Shown here: one piece after another, positions 1 through 5,955 of the stretch
How positions within the stretch are numbered: position 1 is the first letter of the stretch
Layout of the letters: every line of letters begins with the position of its first letter
DNA from: an uncultured Eubacterium sp.
GTDB taxonomy: Bacteria > Bacillota_A > Clostridia > Lachnospirales > Lachnospiraceae
Direction of reading: 5' to 3'
NCBI GenBank assembly: GCA_947653505.1
Contig: CANTHI010000246.1
Location: 1-5,955 of the forward strand
Length of the DNA: 5,955 nucleotides
Notes under the pieces: generated by a model
What the model was told of the DNA's origin: nothing
The model's database searches: none
What the model saw: only the letters and a program-made list of their open reading frames with translations
Made by a program: the position numbers and the translations under genes

Positions 1-690
1 GACAAAATGTGCCTGTCCACTGTATTTGCTATGAATATCTGCGCCTCCAAGTTCATCCATCGTTACAGTTTCACCTGTCAGCGCTTTGATCACTCTGGGA
101 CCGGTAATAAAAAACTGGCTTGTATTTTTGATCATAAACACAAAATCACACATTGCCGGAGAATAGCTGGATCCGCCTGCACAATTTCCCATAATAGCAG
201 CTATCTGTGGTATCCATCCAGACGCTTTTATGTTCAGATAAAACAGCCGGCTGTATGCTGCCAGTGAAAAAATCCCTTCTTCTATACGGGCTCCCCCGCT
301 CTCACACAAAAAAATAAATGGTGATCCTGTCTCGATCGCTTTTTCCAAAGTCCTGCATATTTTCTTTACATGTATTTCTCCTCCGGAGCCGCCGCTTACT
401 GTACGATCCTGTGCAGCAGCATATACTATTTTTCCTTCTACTTTTCCAAACGCGGCAATCACTCCGTCCCCGTGATAATGTGTTTTCTCTATTTCTCCAA
501 AGTCAGACCTGGACCGGGCATACATTTCCAGCTCCGCATATTGCTGTCCATCAAATAAAAGCGATAGTCTTTCACGTGCTGTCAGCCTTCCTTTTTCATG
601 GATTTTATCTGTCCTTTCTCCTCCTTTGCCTTCCATCGTCTGCATCCTGATTTTTTGGTACTCTTTCTCTCTTTTACTGCTCCAGGCCAT
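1..690 (-). CDS. Biotin-dependent acyl-CoA carboxyltransferase beta subunit (PccB/MmdA-like), 3' end outside window
   Basis: Frame open from ATG at 690 to the left edge with no stop, giving the first 230 residues of a protein family usually near 510. Family members move a carboxyl group between carboxybiotin and an acyl-CoA (propionyl-, acetyl- or methylcrotonyl-CoA carboxylases), or serve as alpha subunit of sodium-pumping methylmalonyl-CoA or glutaconyl-CoA decarboxylases. Visible signatures: KGRLTARERL (33-42), HGDGVIAAFG (73-82), the oxyanion-hole loop ESGGARIEEG (130-139), GNCAGGSSYSPAM (168-180), and FITGPRVIKALTGE (194-207) followed by MDELGGADIH (211-220) and SGQAHF. The GxCAGGxxYSPA form resembles propionyl-CoA carboxylase or MmdA more than methylcrotonyl-CoA carboxylase. 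Start: ATG overlaps the stop of the hydratase gene by one base (TAATG), with GGGAG at 697-701, six bases away. The residues that best set acyl specificity lie in the missing C-terminal half. Some usually conserved positions differ (R96 and E130), so the substrate is unknown. No biotin carboxylase or biotin carrier gene is in the window. Confidence 0.9.
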   Translation of the reverse strand, partial: MAWSSKREKEYQKIRMQTMEGKGGERTDKIHEKGRLTARERLSLLFDGQQYAELEMYARSRSDFGEIEKTHYHGDGVIAAFGKVEGKIVYAAAQDRTVSGGSGGEIHVKKICRTLEKAIETGSPFIFLCESGGARIEEGIFSLAAYSRLFYLNIKASGWIPQIAAIMGNCAGGSSYSPAMCDFVFMIKNTSQFFITGPRVIKALTGETVTMDELGGADIHSKYSGQAHFV

Positions 691-1154
691 TATGATCTCC
701 CATATTTTTTTAAAAGGACATGTCTGCGGAAACGAATCACATCTTTCTTATTCTGGTTATAGCCAGTTGTCTCCACATAAATAATTCCCCTGTCATTTTT
801 TCGTTCCGATTCCCGCATATCTAATATTTTTGTCCGGGCATATAATGTATCCCCGATAAATACCGGTTCTAAATGCCTGATTTCTTCATAATCCAGATTT
901 GCGATTGCTTTTCCGCTGATATCCGGTACTGTCATGCCTACGACCAGGCTAAAGACAAATGTGCCGACCACCAGAATTTTACCATGCTGCTGTTGCGTAG
1001 CATAATCTGTGTTGATGTGCAGCGGATGATGATTCATGGTCAGTAATGAAAATAAATTATTATCACTCTCAAAAATCGTTTTCGACAATTCATGATGCAA
1101 TACTTCTCCTTTTATAAAATCTTCATAATAATTTCCCATATTTGATGGCTTCAT
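690..1154 (-). CDS. MaoC-family acyl-CoA hydratase/dehydratase (hot-dog fold)
   Basis: A 154-residue single-domain MaoC protein, a cytosolic fold that adds water to 2-enoyl-CoA thioesters to give 3-hydroxyacyl-CoA, or the reverse. Seen: GNYYEDF (7-13), DNNLFSLLTMN (31-41) leading to PLH (H46), PVFIGDTLYA (97-106), RESERKNDRG (114-123) and GYNQ (131-134). These match the subfamily I associate with mesaconyl-, itaconyl- or 3-methylglutaconyl-CoA hydratases, often encoded beside acyl-CoA carboxylase or CitE-like lyase genes. The canonical R-hydratase motif D-x4-H appears here as N41-x4-H46. I recall Asn as usual in this subfamily, but cannot verify it. Start: ATG at 1154 has AGGAG at 1167-1171 (12 bases) and AGG at 1159-1161 (4 bases). 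An in-frame ATG at 1184 would add ten residues but has no ribosome binding site. It sits 34 bases after the acyltransferase gene and overlaps the carboxyltransferase start by one base, so hydratase and carboxyltransferase probably act on related acyl-CoAs. Substrate not determined. Confidence 0.87.
   Translation of the reverse strand: MKPSNMGNYYEDFIKGEVLHHELSKTIFESDNNLFSLLTMNHHPLHINTDYATQQQHGKILVVGTFVFSLVVGMTVPDISGKAIANLDYEEIRHLEPVFIGDTLYARTKILDMRESERKNDRGIIYVETTGYNQNKKDVIRFRRHVLLKKYGRS
697..701 (-). promoter_or_regulatory. Ribosome binding site of the carboxyltransferase gene
   Basis: GGGAG on the minus strand, six bases before ATG 690 and inside the last codons of the hydratase gene. Together with the TAATG stop/start overlap it indicates translational coupling of hydratase and carboxyltransferase. 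Confidence 0.65.
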
Positions 1155-1166
1155 ATTACCTGCGCA

Positions 1167-1171
1167 CTCCT
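1167..1171 (-). promoter_or_regulatory. Ribosome binding site that fixes the MaoC hydratase start
   Basis: AGGAG on the minus strand, twelve bases before ATG 1154, with a second weaker AGG at 1159-1161 four bases before it. The alternative in-frame ATG at 1184 is preceded by an A-rich stretch with no purine-rich SD. These sites therefore decide the start in favour of 1154. Confidence 0.5.
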
Positions 1172-1188
1172 GTCCCGCTATCATTTTG

Positions 1189-1845
1189 TTATGATCTGAA
1201 TCGCAATATGTTTGCCGGATTTCCTGCTACAATCGTATTGGCTGGTACATCTTTTACAACGACTGCTCCCGCTCCTATCACGCTATACTCTCCAATCGTA
1301 ATATGTTCCCTGATGCAGGCGTTCAATCCTACATGGACTCCTCTTCCAACCCGCACAAACGCACCGATAACAGAATTTGCAGCAAGATGACAGAACTCAT
1401 CAATAATACTGTCATGGCCCGTAAAAGCATTTCCAAAAATGCTGCAATGATCTCCAATTTCCACATCAGGCCCTATCTGCGCAAGAGGCCCGATAAATGT
1501 ATCCTTTCCAATTTTGCAGTATTCTGGTGGAACAACAGCTGTATCGTCGATAAACGTCATCCATTTATCTTCTTCTATAGACAGAGAATGCAGTTTATTT
1601 AAAGTTTTTTTTGGATTTGTAAAGCCACCATATGCTGAAATTACACAGGAATCATCCATCCGTATTTTTTCTTCTATTTCATCTGTCCTTCCTTCCACTT
1701 TGATTTTTTTAAACCTTCCAATTTCAGTGCCCGTCTCATTCACATCATTTAAAAATGCCATTGCAAGATGTTGATATTTCCTGTTAACTGCAGCCGCAAT
1801 CACCAGGCCATTACCTTCTCCACCCAGAATATATAGTTTTTTCAT
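1189..1845 (-). CDS. NeuD/PglD-type sugar N- or O-acyltransferase (left-handed beta-helix)
   Basis: A 218-residue protein with the two-domain layout of NeuD and PglD. Residues 1 to about 95 form a Rossmann-like nucleotide-sugar-binding domain opening with MKKLYILGGEGNG, whose glycine loop corresponds to GASGHG in PglD. Residues about 108-210 carry hexapeptide repeats (IGKDTF, IGPDVE, IGDHCS, VGRGVH, IGEYSV, IGAGAV) and end in VAGNPANIL, the usual family terminus. H144 in FTGHDS is the likely catalytic base, at the place of the general-base histidine of PglD. Family enzymes transfer an acetyl or longer acyl group from acyl-CoA to the amine of a UDP- or dTDP-4-amino-sugar (PglD) or to a sialic acid hydroxyl (NeuD). 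Placed after a WecE-like aminotransferase, N-acylation of a dTDP-4-amino-4,6-dideoxyhexose is the best guess. The neighbouring hydratase and carboxyltransferase suggest a donor other than acetyl-CoA (inference). Start: ATG at 1845 has AAAGGCGG ten bases upstream and follows the ATP-grasp stop by two bases; ATG at 1878 would prepend eleven residues before the Rossmann strand. Confidence 0.9.
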   Translation of the reverse strand: MKKLYILGGEGNGLVIAAAVNRKYQHLAMAFLNDVNETGTEIGRFKKIKVEGRTDEIEEKIRMDDSCVISAYGGFTNPKKTLNKLHSLSIEEDKWMTFIDDTAVVPPEYCKIGKDTFIGPLAQIGPDVEIGDHCSIFGNAFTGHDSIIDEFCHLAANSVIGAFVRVGRGVHVGLNACIREHITIGEYSVIGAGAVVVKDVPANTIVAGNPANILRFRS

Positions 1846-1847
1846 TT

Positions 1848-3050
1848 TTATAAATCCGCCTTTACTCTGATTCTGCAAAACTCTTCCATATGGTCCATCA
1901 TATACAGCATTTCTTCCTGTGTTTCATATTCCAGCAATGCCGCGCCTAATCCAAATCCTCCATGATCATAACGGTATACCCTGTCCCCTTTTTGGACAAA
2001 CAGATCCGAGCGTCTGACTCTGGATTTGAAAAGCTCTGTAAATTCCACTCCGTCAAATATGCCATCAGAATTGGAATGATAGATATAAGAAGAAACATAT
2101 CGTGTCGTATGACTGTTTTCAGGTATTCCAGGATTCTCTCCAAGCGCCGCCCTGACTGTATATTCTGCAAGATCGGGTCCCCCACCCAGCCTGATCGCAT
2201 CTGTAATCAGATTTCCTCCGTTTCTGGGACCAAGTTCAATAATAAAAATATGCCCTTCTTTATCAAACATAACATCCAGATTCACTGCTCCATGTTTCAA
2301 ACCAAGCAGGTTCACTGCACGCTGAATCTCATTTTCTGCCTGCTCTTTCTTTTCTTTCTCCAAAACAGACGGGAAGCTTTCTCCAACCGGTACCAGCAGG
2401 TTCCCAAGCCTGTCAAAATGCTCTTCACCAATACCAAAGTAAACAATCTTTCCATTTTCCAAAAACGCATCCCCTGCGATCTGGTATCCATCCCTGTTCA
2501 TAAATTCTTCCACTACCAGCTCATCTCCCGCAGAGTACTGCTTCGCATTCCGGTATGCTTCCTGCAGACGGGTCAGATTTTCAGCCTTACAGACACCCTT
2601 ACTGCCAGAAGACCGCGCTGGTTTTAATATGACAGCTTTTCCGGTTCTTTCAAAAAAATCCGCTGCCTCCGCAAAGCTACGGATCCGCGCAGACTCTGGT
2701 ACAAAAAAACCATGTTTTTTTAAATATTCACGAAACAGGTCTTTGCGGGTCATTCGCACTACTGTCTCATACGGATTAGTTGGCAGCCCCAGCTTTTCTG
2801 CTACAAACGCAGCCGTCGGCGCGGAAACATCTGATGCATAAGAGATAATGCCGTCAATTCCTTTTTTCGCTGCCAGATCAAGCACAGCTTCCTTATCCAG
2901 TGTACTGATATTATGATATTCATCTGCATACTTATGCGCCGGATTCCCAGGAAGATAATCCACATCTATCACATAGCATCCAAGCCGTTTTGCCGCTTTT
3001 ACAACCGTTGTCTGAAAATAGCTGCCTCCGAGACACATTAATTTTTTCAT
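1848..3050 (-). CDS. ATP-grasp carboxylate-amine (or thiol) ligase
   Basis: A 400-residue ATP-grasp enzyme of the PurK/PurT/carbamoyl-phosphate-synthase-like group. The preATP-grasp domain (1 to about 100) opens with a Rossmann strand and glycine turn, KLMCLGGS. The ATP-binding part has K143 in LKPARSSGSKGV (142-153) and the EEF hinge (181-183). Metal and phosphate ligands are visible as NLDVMF (258-263) and IELGPRNGGN (271-280). Such enzymes activate a carboxylate as acyl-phosphate and join it to an amine, sometimes a thiol. Biotin carboxylase features are not visible, so it is unlikely to be the partner of the carboxyltransferase two genes on. Similar ligases occur in glycan loci next to WecE-like aminotransferases, so it may put an amino-acid or other acid on the amino-sugar (inference). 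Start is uncertain. ATG at 3050 puts the Rossmann strand at the N-terminus but AAAGGA is 15 bases away; ATG at 3080 adds ten residues and has GAGG only one base away. The stop lies two bases before the next gene's start. Confidence 0.85.
   Translation of the reverse strand: MKKLMCLGGSYFQTTVVKAAKRLGCYVIDVDYLPGNPAHKYADEYHNISTLDKEAVLDLAAKKGIDGIISYASDVSAPTAAFVAEKLGLPTNPYETVVRMTRKDLFREYLKKHGFFVPESARIRSFAEAADFFERTGKAVILKPARSSGSKGVCKAENLTRLQEAYRNAKQYSAGDELVVEEFMNRDGYQIAGDAFLENGKIVYFGIGEEHFDRLGNLLVPVGESFPSVLEKEKKEQAENEIQRAVNLLGLKHGAVNLDVMFDKEGHIFIIELGPRNGGNLITDAIRLGGGPDLAEYTVRAALGENPGIPENSHTTRYVSSYIYHSNSDGIFDGVEFTELFKSRVRRSDLFVQKGDRVYRYDHGGFGLGAALLEYETQEEMLYMMDHMEEFCRIRVKADL
1856..1863 (-). promoter_or_regulatory. 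Ribosome binding site that fixes the acyltransferase start
   Basis: AAAGGCGG on the minus strand, ending ten bases before ATG 1845. It is embedded in the last codons of the ATP-grasp gene, so translation of the two genes is probably coupled. It favours 1845 over the in-frame ATG at 1878. Confidence 0.6.
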
Positions 3051-3083
3051 AGCATTCGTGCATGTTCCTTTCTTAAGCATTCC

Positions 3084-4229
3084 TCATTTATATGCTGCAT
3101 CGTATTGATAAAACTCCTTAATCCCGTTAATCACCTGCTGCGTATCGCTTTCTTTCATTCCATAAAAAAGCGGCAGACGGACCAGACGCCCGCTTTCTTT
3201 CGTCGTAAATTTATCCTCCCCTATAAATTCACCATACTTTAATCCTGCAGGAGCTGTATGCAGCGGAACATAATGAAATACAAGGCTGATTCCCTTTGCT
3301 TTCATAAAAGAAATCAGTTGTGTCCGTTCTTCCAGATCTTTCACCCTGATGTAAAACATATGTGCATTATGTCTGCATTCTTTTGGAATATAAGGCAGTG
3401 TAATTTTTTCTTCATCCTCCAGTCTGCCCAGTCCGTCCTTATATAAAGTCCAGGTCTTCATCCGGTCTGCAAAAATCTCATCCGCACACTCCAGCTGCGC
3501 CCATAAATATGCCGCATTCAGCTCACTTGGCAGATAGGAAGAACCCGCTTCCACCCACGTATACTTATCGATTTCTCCCCGGAAGAACTTACTGCGGTCT
3601 GTCCCTTTTTCACGGATAATTTCCGCCAGCCCTGCCCGTTCTTTTTCTTTTACCGCAATGGCTCCTCCTTCTCCCATACTGTAATTTTTTGTTTCATGAA
3701 AGCTATAGCATCCATAATCCCCAATGGAGCCAAGCGCCTGTCCCTTATAGGTACTCATAACTGCCTGGGCCGCGTCCTCAATCACAAGCAGATGATACTT
3801 TTTTGCTATGCGGACAATCGTATCCATCTCACAGCTGACACCCGCATAATGAACCGGAACCACTGCCTTTGTCTGCTCTGTAACCGCCTGTTCGACTAAC
3901 GTTTCATCGATATTCATCGTATCCGGACGAATATCTACAAACTTTACCCTCGCGCCACGCAGCACAAATGCAGCTGCGGTCGATACAAACGTATAGGAAG
4001 GCATAATCACTTCATCTCCTGCTTTTATACCTGCAAGAATGGCAGCCATTTCAATCGCATGTGTACAGGATGTCGTAAGAAACACGTCGTCTATCCCACA
4101 CCATTTTCCCAGCCAGCGTGTACATCGTTTTGTAAATTCGCCATCCCCGCTGAGTTTCTTATTTAAAACAGCCTGCTTCACATAATCAAAGGCTGATTCC
4201 AGATAGACCGGTTCATTAAAATATATCAT
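3084..4229 (-). CDS. wecE: dTDP-4-keto-6-deoxyhexose 4-aminotransferase, WecE/RffA-like
   Basis: A full-length 381-residue PLP enzyme of the DegT/DnrJ/EryC1/StrS family. E. coli WecE is about the same size and turns dTDP-4-keto-6-deoxy-D-glucose into dTDP-4-amino-4,6-dideoxy-D-galactose using glutamate. Seen: IYFNEPVY at the start and LSGDGEFTKRC (26-36), both WecE-like; TTSCTHAIEMAA (52-63), binding PLP phosphate; MPSYTFVST (76-84); VIEDAAQA (149-156) with the pyridine-pairing Asp152; and SFHETKNYSMGEGGA (176-190) with Lys181 as the Schiff-base lysine, the same position as in WecE. The HETKN form separates WecE-like enzymes from many other sugar aminotransferases in the superfamily. The 4-amino-galacto product is therefore the first guess, while a viosamine-type gluco product cannot be excluded. 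Start: ATG at 4229 with AAGGGGG four bases upstream, 31 bases after the membrane-protein gene. No dTDP-glucose synthase or 4,6-dehydratase is in the window; those must be elsewhere. Confidence 0.93.
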   Translation of the reverse strand: MIYFNEPVYLESAFDYVKQAVLNKKLSGDGEFTKRCTRWLGKWCGIDDVFLTTSCTHAIEMAAILAGIKAGDEVIMPSYTFVSTAAAFVLRGARVKFVDIRPDTMNIDETLVEQAVTEQTKAVVPVHYAGVSCEMDTIVRIAKKYHLLVIEDAAQAVMSTYKGQALGSIGDYGCYSFHETKNYSMGEGGAIAVKEKERAGLAEIIREKGTDRSKFFRGEIDKYTWVEAGSSYLPSELNAAYLWAQLECADEIFADRMKTWTLYKDGLGRLEDEEKITLPYIPKECRHNAHMFYIRVKDLEERTQLISFMKAKGISLVFHYVPLHTAPAGLKYGEFIGEDKFTTKESGRLVRLPLFYGMKESDTQQVINGIKEFYQYDAAYK

Positions 4230-4233
4230 CCGT

Positions 4234-4240
4234 CCCCCTT
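4234..4240 (-). promoter_or_regulatory. Ribosome binding site of the aminotransferase gene
   Basis: AAGGGGG on the minus strand, four bases before ATG 4229. It lies in the 31-base gap after the membrane-protein stop and is among the best Shine-Dalgarno matches in the window, though the spacer is slightly short. The gap shows no promoter boxes or hairpin, so the gene is likely expressed from an upstream promoter outside the window. Confidence 0.65.
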
Positions 4241-4260
4241 ACTCCATCTTTGGATCCGGC

Positions 4261-5955
4261 TTATGCCCCGTCCAGATGGACTACTTTTACATATTCATTA
4301 TCATATATCACTGTTCCATCTGCAAAATCAGTATATCCGGGTACATTCATAAACACGATCGCATAATCAATTCCTGCATCTTTTAGCCGCTGGCTGCTAA
4401 AGATATCTCCTGTATAATAGGAAGTAATCCTGTACAGTCTTTTTTCCAGTTCATTCTGATGTATGCTTCCATATGCATAACCTTCCAGATACATCCGGCG
4501 CTCCGTATAGGCACTGCTTACAAAAGAATATTTTCCTTCAGCCTCACACAATATTTTGTTTGTAATAAACACAGCATCCGGATCTGTATGTGCCCTGATC
4601 CAGCGCAGCGCTTCCTGTTCTCCCTGGATCAGACTGTTTCCAGCCGGGTCGTTCTGCTTCTGATCCATATCGTGTGCTACAGAAAGATTGTATACTCCCT
4701 TTTCTATATAAGGAGTAAGCGTCTGCAACGTAACTGCCAGACTGATCCCGGTCAGTATCAGGCCAGTATAGGCAAACATATTCCTATACCGTAAAATGCC
4801 CTGCCCGTTATCAAAATGCATAAATGCAGCTGCCAGTCCATACGGAAATGCAATATAAATAAAATAAGACTGTGAATACCCCTCCTGCCAGAATACAATA
4901 AATACAAGATACGCCGTCAGAACAATCAGATACACCGCTGTCTCTTCCGCCGCAAAAACAGCTTTGTCCGGACAGCTTCTAAACCAATGTACAAGCTTTG
5001 CCGCAAGAGAAACACTAATATAATAGTTCATAAGAAAATTGGACATCCATAAGAATATAACAGCCAGTATTCCTGCAGATAACCTTCTGCTGCATAAAAT
5101 TGGGGAAAGCTGATCCTGATAACGCAGATAAAATCCATTCCACTGCGTTACTGTTCTGGTCAGACTGAATCCGGACCGCGGCTGGATTCCATTTGTATAA
5201 ACATTTTGCGGCTGATAAAAGACAACAGAACAGATTACCGCAAATACGATCAGATAAGAACCCGCTATGATGACCGCGTCCCGTACCCTGCGTTTTGATA
5301 CAGTCAGATCAACGCAGAGCCATCCGGTCCCCACAAGAACCAGACATCCGGCAGGCGCTTTTGATCCCAGCGCAGCAGCAAACAAAAGCAGCAGCATCCG
5401 CCAGCTCCGGACTTTCTGCCGGATACATAGCAGAGCGCCTGTAAATGCATAAAACGACAGTGCATACCCTTCTAAAAATCCGAACGAACAGATCAGAACA
5501 TGATATGGATAAATTAAATGCGTCCATGCAGGCAGTGTCCCTGAGGCAAAGCAGGTACAAAGCATCCCCAGATCAATCCATCGTGACTTTTTAAGAAGCT
5601 CCCGGAACAGGCAGTATACCCCTCCTGTAAAAAGAAAAAGGTTCCACACATAAGACAGGGAAAAACTTAATTCTGTAATCTCAATCCCTGTTATCTGATG
5701 CAAAAACGCAAGCTGCAGGTTTGAAAAAAAATGTGTATACACATGCGTTCCCAGAGTACTCATATTTTCAAGCGGATAACCTCTGACTGCAGCCACTGTA
5801 TTACGGATCCAGTATACATTGTCCTGACACACCCATTCCATGCTTCCGGTTACGGACGCATCACGATTTGCCATCTGGTATGTAAAAAAAGCCAGTATCC
5901 AGAGTCCCGCATAAAAAACAAGAAAGTGGCTCTGCTTACACGCGGCTGCACACTG
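4261..5955 (-). CDS. Multi-pass membrane protein, probable GT-C-type glycosyltransferase, 5' end outside window
   Basis: The frame is open to the right edge, giving the C-terminal 564 residues. ATG at 5874 is probably internal: it has no ribosome binding site and the codons before it encode a hydrophobic helix (about visible residues 9-26), the likely first or an early membrane span. About ten hydrophobic segments follow, for example near visible 98-117, 160-178, 186-215, 227-248, 296-320, 340-356, 361-383 and 394-412. A non-membrane loop between the first two spans (about 27-95) holds acidic residues, including Asp45 in QDNVYW, where GT-C enzymes carry a catalytic Asp. The last 120 residues are a soluble, presumably extracytoplasmic domain, with EALRWIRAHT, ERRMYLEGYAYG and DAGIDYAIVF resembling tails of GT39-like and DUF6541-like membrane proteins. 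GT-C enzymes move sugars from polyprenyl-phosphate donors outside the membrane. The class is inferred from layout, not from a named family, so an uncharacterised polysaccharide-locus membrane protein is the safe label. It heads the visible operon and ends 31 bases before the aminotransferase. Confidence 0.72.
   Translation of the reverse strand, partial: QCAAACKQSHFLVFYAGLWILAFFTYQMANRDASVTGSMEWVCQDNVYWIRNTVAAVRGYPLENMSTLGTHVYTHFFSNLQLAFLHQITGIEITELSFSLSYVWNLFLFTGGVYCLFRELLKKSRWIDLGMLCTCFASGTLPAWTHLIYPYHVLICSFGFLEGYALSFYAFTGALLCIRQKVRSWRMLLLLFAAALGSKAPAGCLVLVGTGWLCVDLTVSKRRVRDAVIIAGSYLIVFAVICSVVFYQPQNVYTNGIQPRSGFSLTRTVTQWNGFYLRYQDQLSPILCSRRLSAGILAVIFLWMSNFLMNYYISVSLAAKLVHWFRSCPDKAVFAAEETAVYLIVLTAYLVFIVFWQEGYSQSYFIYIAFPYGLAAAFMHFDNGQGILRYRNMFAYTGLILTGISLAVTLQTLTPYIEKGVYNLSVAHDMDQKQNDPAGNSLIQGEQEALRWIRAHTDPDAVFITNKILCEAEGKYSFVSSAYTERRMYLEGYAYGSIHQNELEKRLYRITSYYTGDIFSSQRLKDAGIDYAIVFMNVPGYTDFADGTVIYDNEYVKVVHLDGA

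Noticed and set aside
318..650. 110-codon open frame on the plus strand, with the plus-strand frame at 7-267
   Set aside because: Both are antisense to the carboxyltransferase gene, which is strongly supported by conserved motifs across the same bases; the translations are low-complexity and have no recognisable domain.
1946..2200. 84-codon minus-strand frame inside the ATP-grasp gene
   Set aside because: It is an alternative frame of a well-supported gene and carries no motif of its own.
1962..2627. 221-codon open frame on the plus strand
   Set aside because: It lies wholly antisense to the ATP-grasp gene, whose motifs are unambiguous. Its translation has no recognisable domain and no good start signal.
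1848..3050. ATP-grasp protein as the biotin carboxylase partner of the carboxyltransferase
   Set aside because: I see the shared ATP-grasp core but not the biotin carboxylase signature regions, and the N-terminal and C-terminal parts look like a carboxylate-amine ligase. The two genes are also separated by the acyltransferase and hydratase.
4230..4260. Possible promoter or terminator in the membrane protein/aminotransferase gap
   Set aside because: At 31 bases it holds only a ribosome binding site. There is no inverted repeat followed by a T-run and no recognisable -10/-35 pair.
4261..5874. ATG at 5874 as the start of the membrane protein
   Set aside because: No ribosome binding site precedes it, the frame continues open to the window edge, and the upstream codons encode a plausible membrane helix. 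It is most likely an internal Met.

Overview
The window reads as the interior of one leftward (minus-strand) operon in a moderate-GC Gram-positive anaerobe. The codon use and protein style fit a Clostridia/Lachnospiraceae-type Firmicute, but this is an impression from the sequence and no marker gene is present to prove it. Nearly every base is coding. Six genes follow each other on the same strand, with gaps of 34 nt or less in the preferred gene models and one stop/start overlap. I see no promoter, terminator, tRNA, rRNA, CRISPR array, insertion sequence or long repeat.

In transcription order (right to left): (1) a multi-pass membrane protein, open at the right edge, with a GT-C-like architecture and an extracytoplasmic C-terminal domain; (2) a PLP-dependent sugar aminotransferase of the DegT/DnrJ/EryC1/StrS family, close to WecE/RffA, which makes dTDP-4-amino-4,6-dideoxy-galactose; (3) a 400-residue ATP-grasp ligase; (4) a NeuD/PglD-type left-handed beta-helix acyltransferase with an N-terminal nucleotide-sugar-binding domain; (5) a MaoC-type (hot-dog fold) acyl-CoA hydratase; (6) the first 230 residues of a biotin-dependent acyl-CoA carboxyltransferase beta subunit (PccB/MmdA type), which runs off the left edge without a stop.

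Genes 1 to 4 are typical of a cell-surface glycan locus: an amino-sugar is made, its amine is modified, and a membrane enzyme handles a lipid-linked or exported glycan. Genes 5 and 6 are acyl-CoA enzymes that normally belong to branched-chain amino-acid or organic-acid metabolism. Their tight coupling to the sugar genes suggests the cluster makes its own unusual acyl-CoA (carboxylated and/or beta-hydroxylated) and uses it, through the acyltransferase and/or the ATP-grasp enzyme, to decorate the 4-amino sugar. This is inference. The closest known logic is anthrose in Bacillus anthracis, where an enoyl-CoA hydratase, an aminotransferase and an acyltransferase are encoded together to give a 3-hydroxy-3-methylbutyramido sugar. 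The carboxyltransferase and ATP-grasp enzyme have no counterpart in that pathway as I know it, and they are the part most worth following up.
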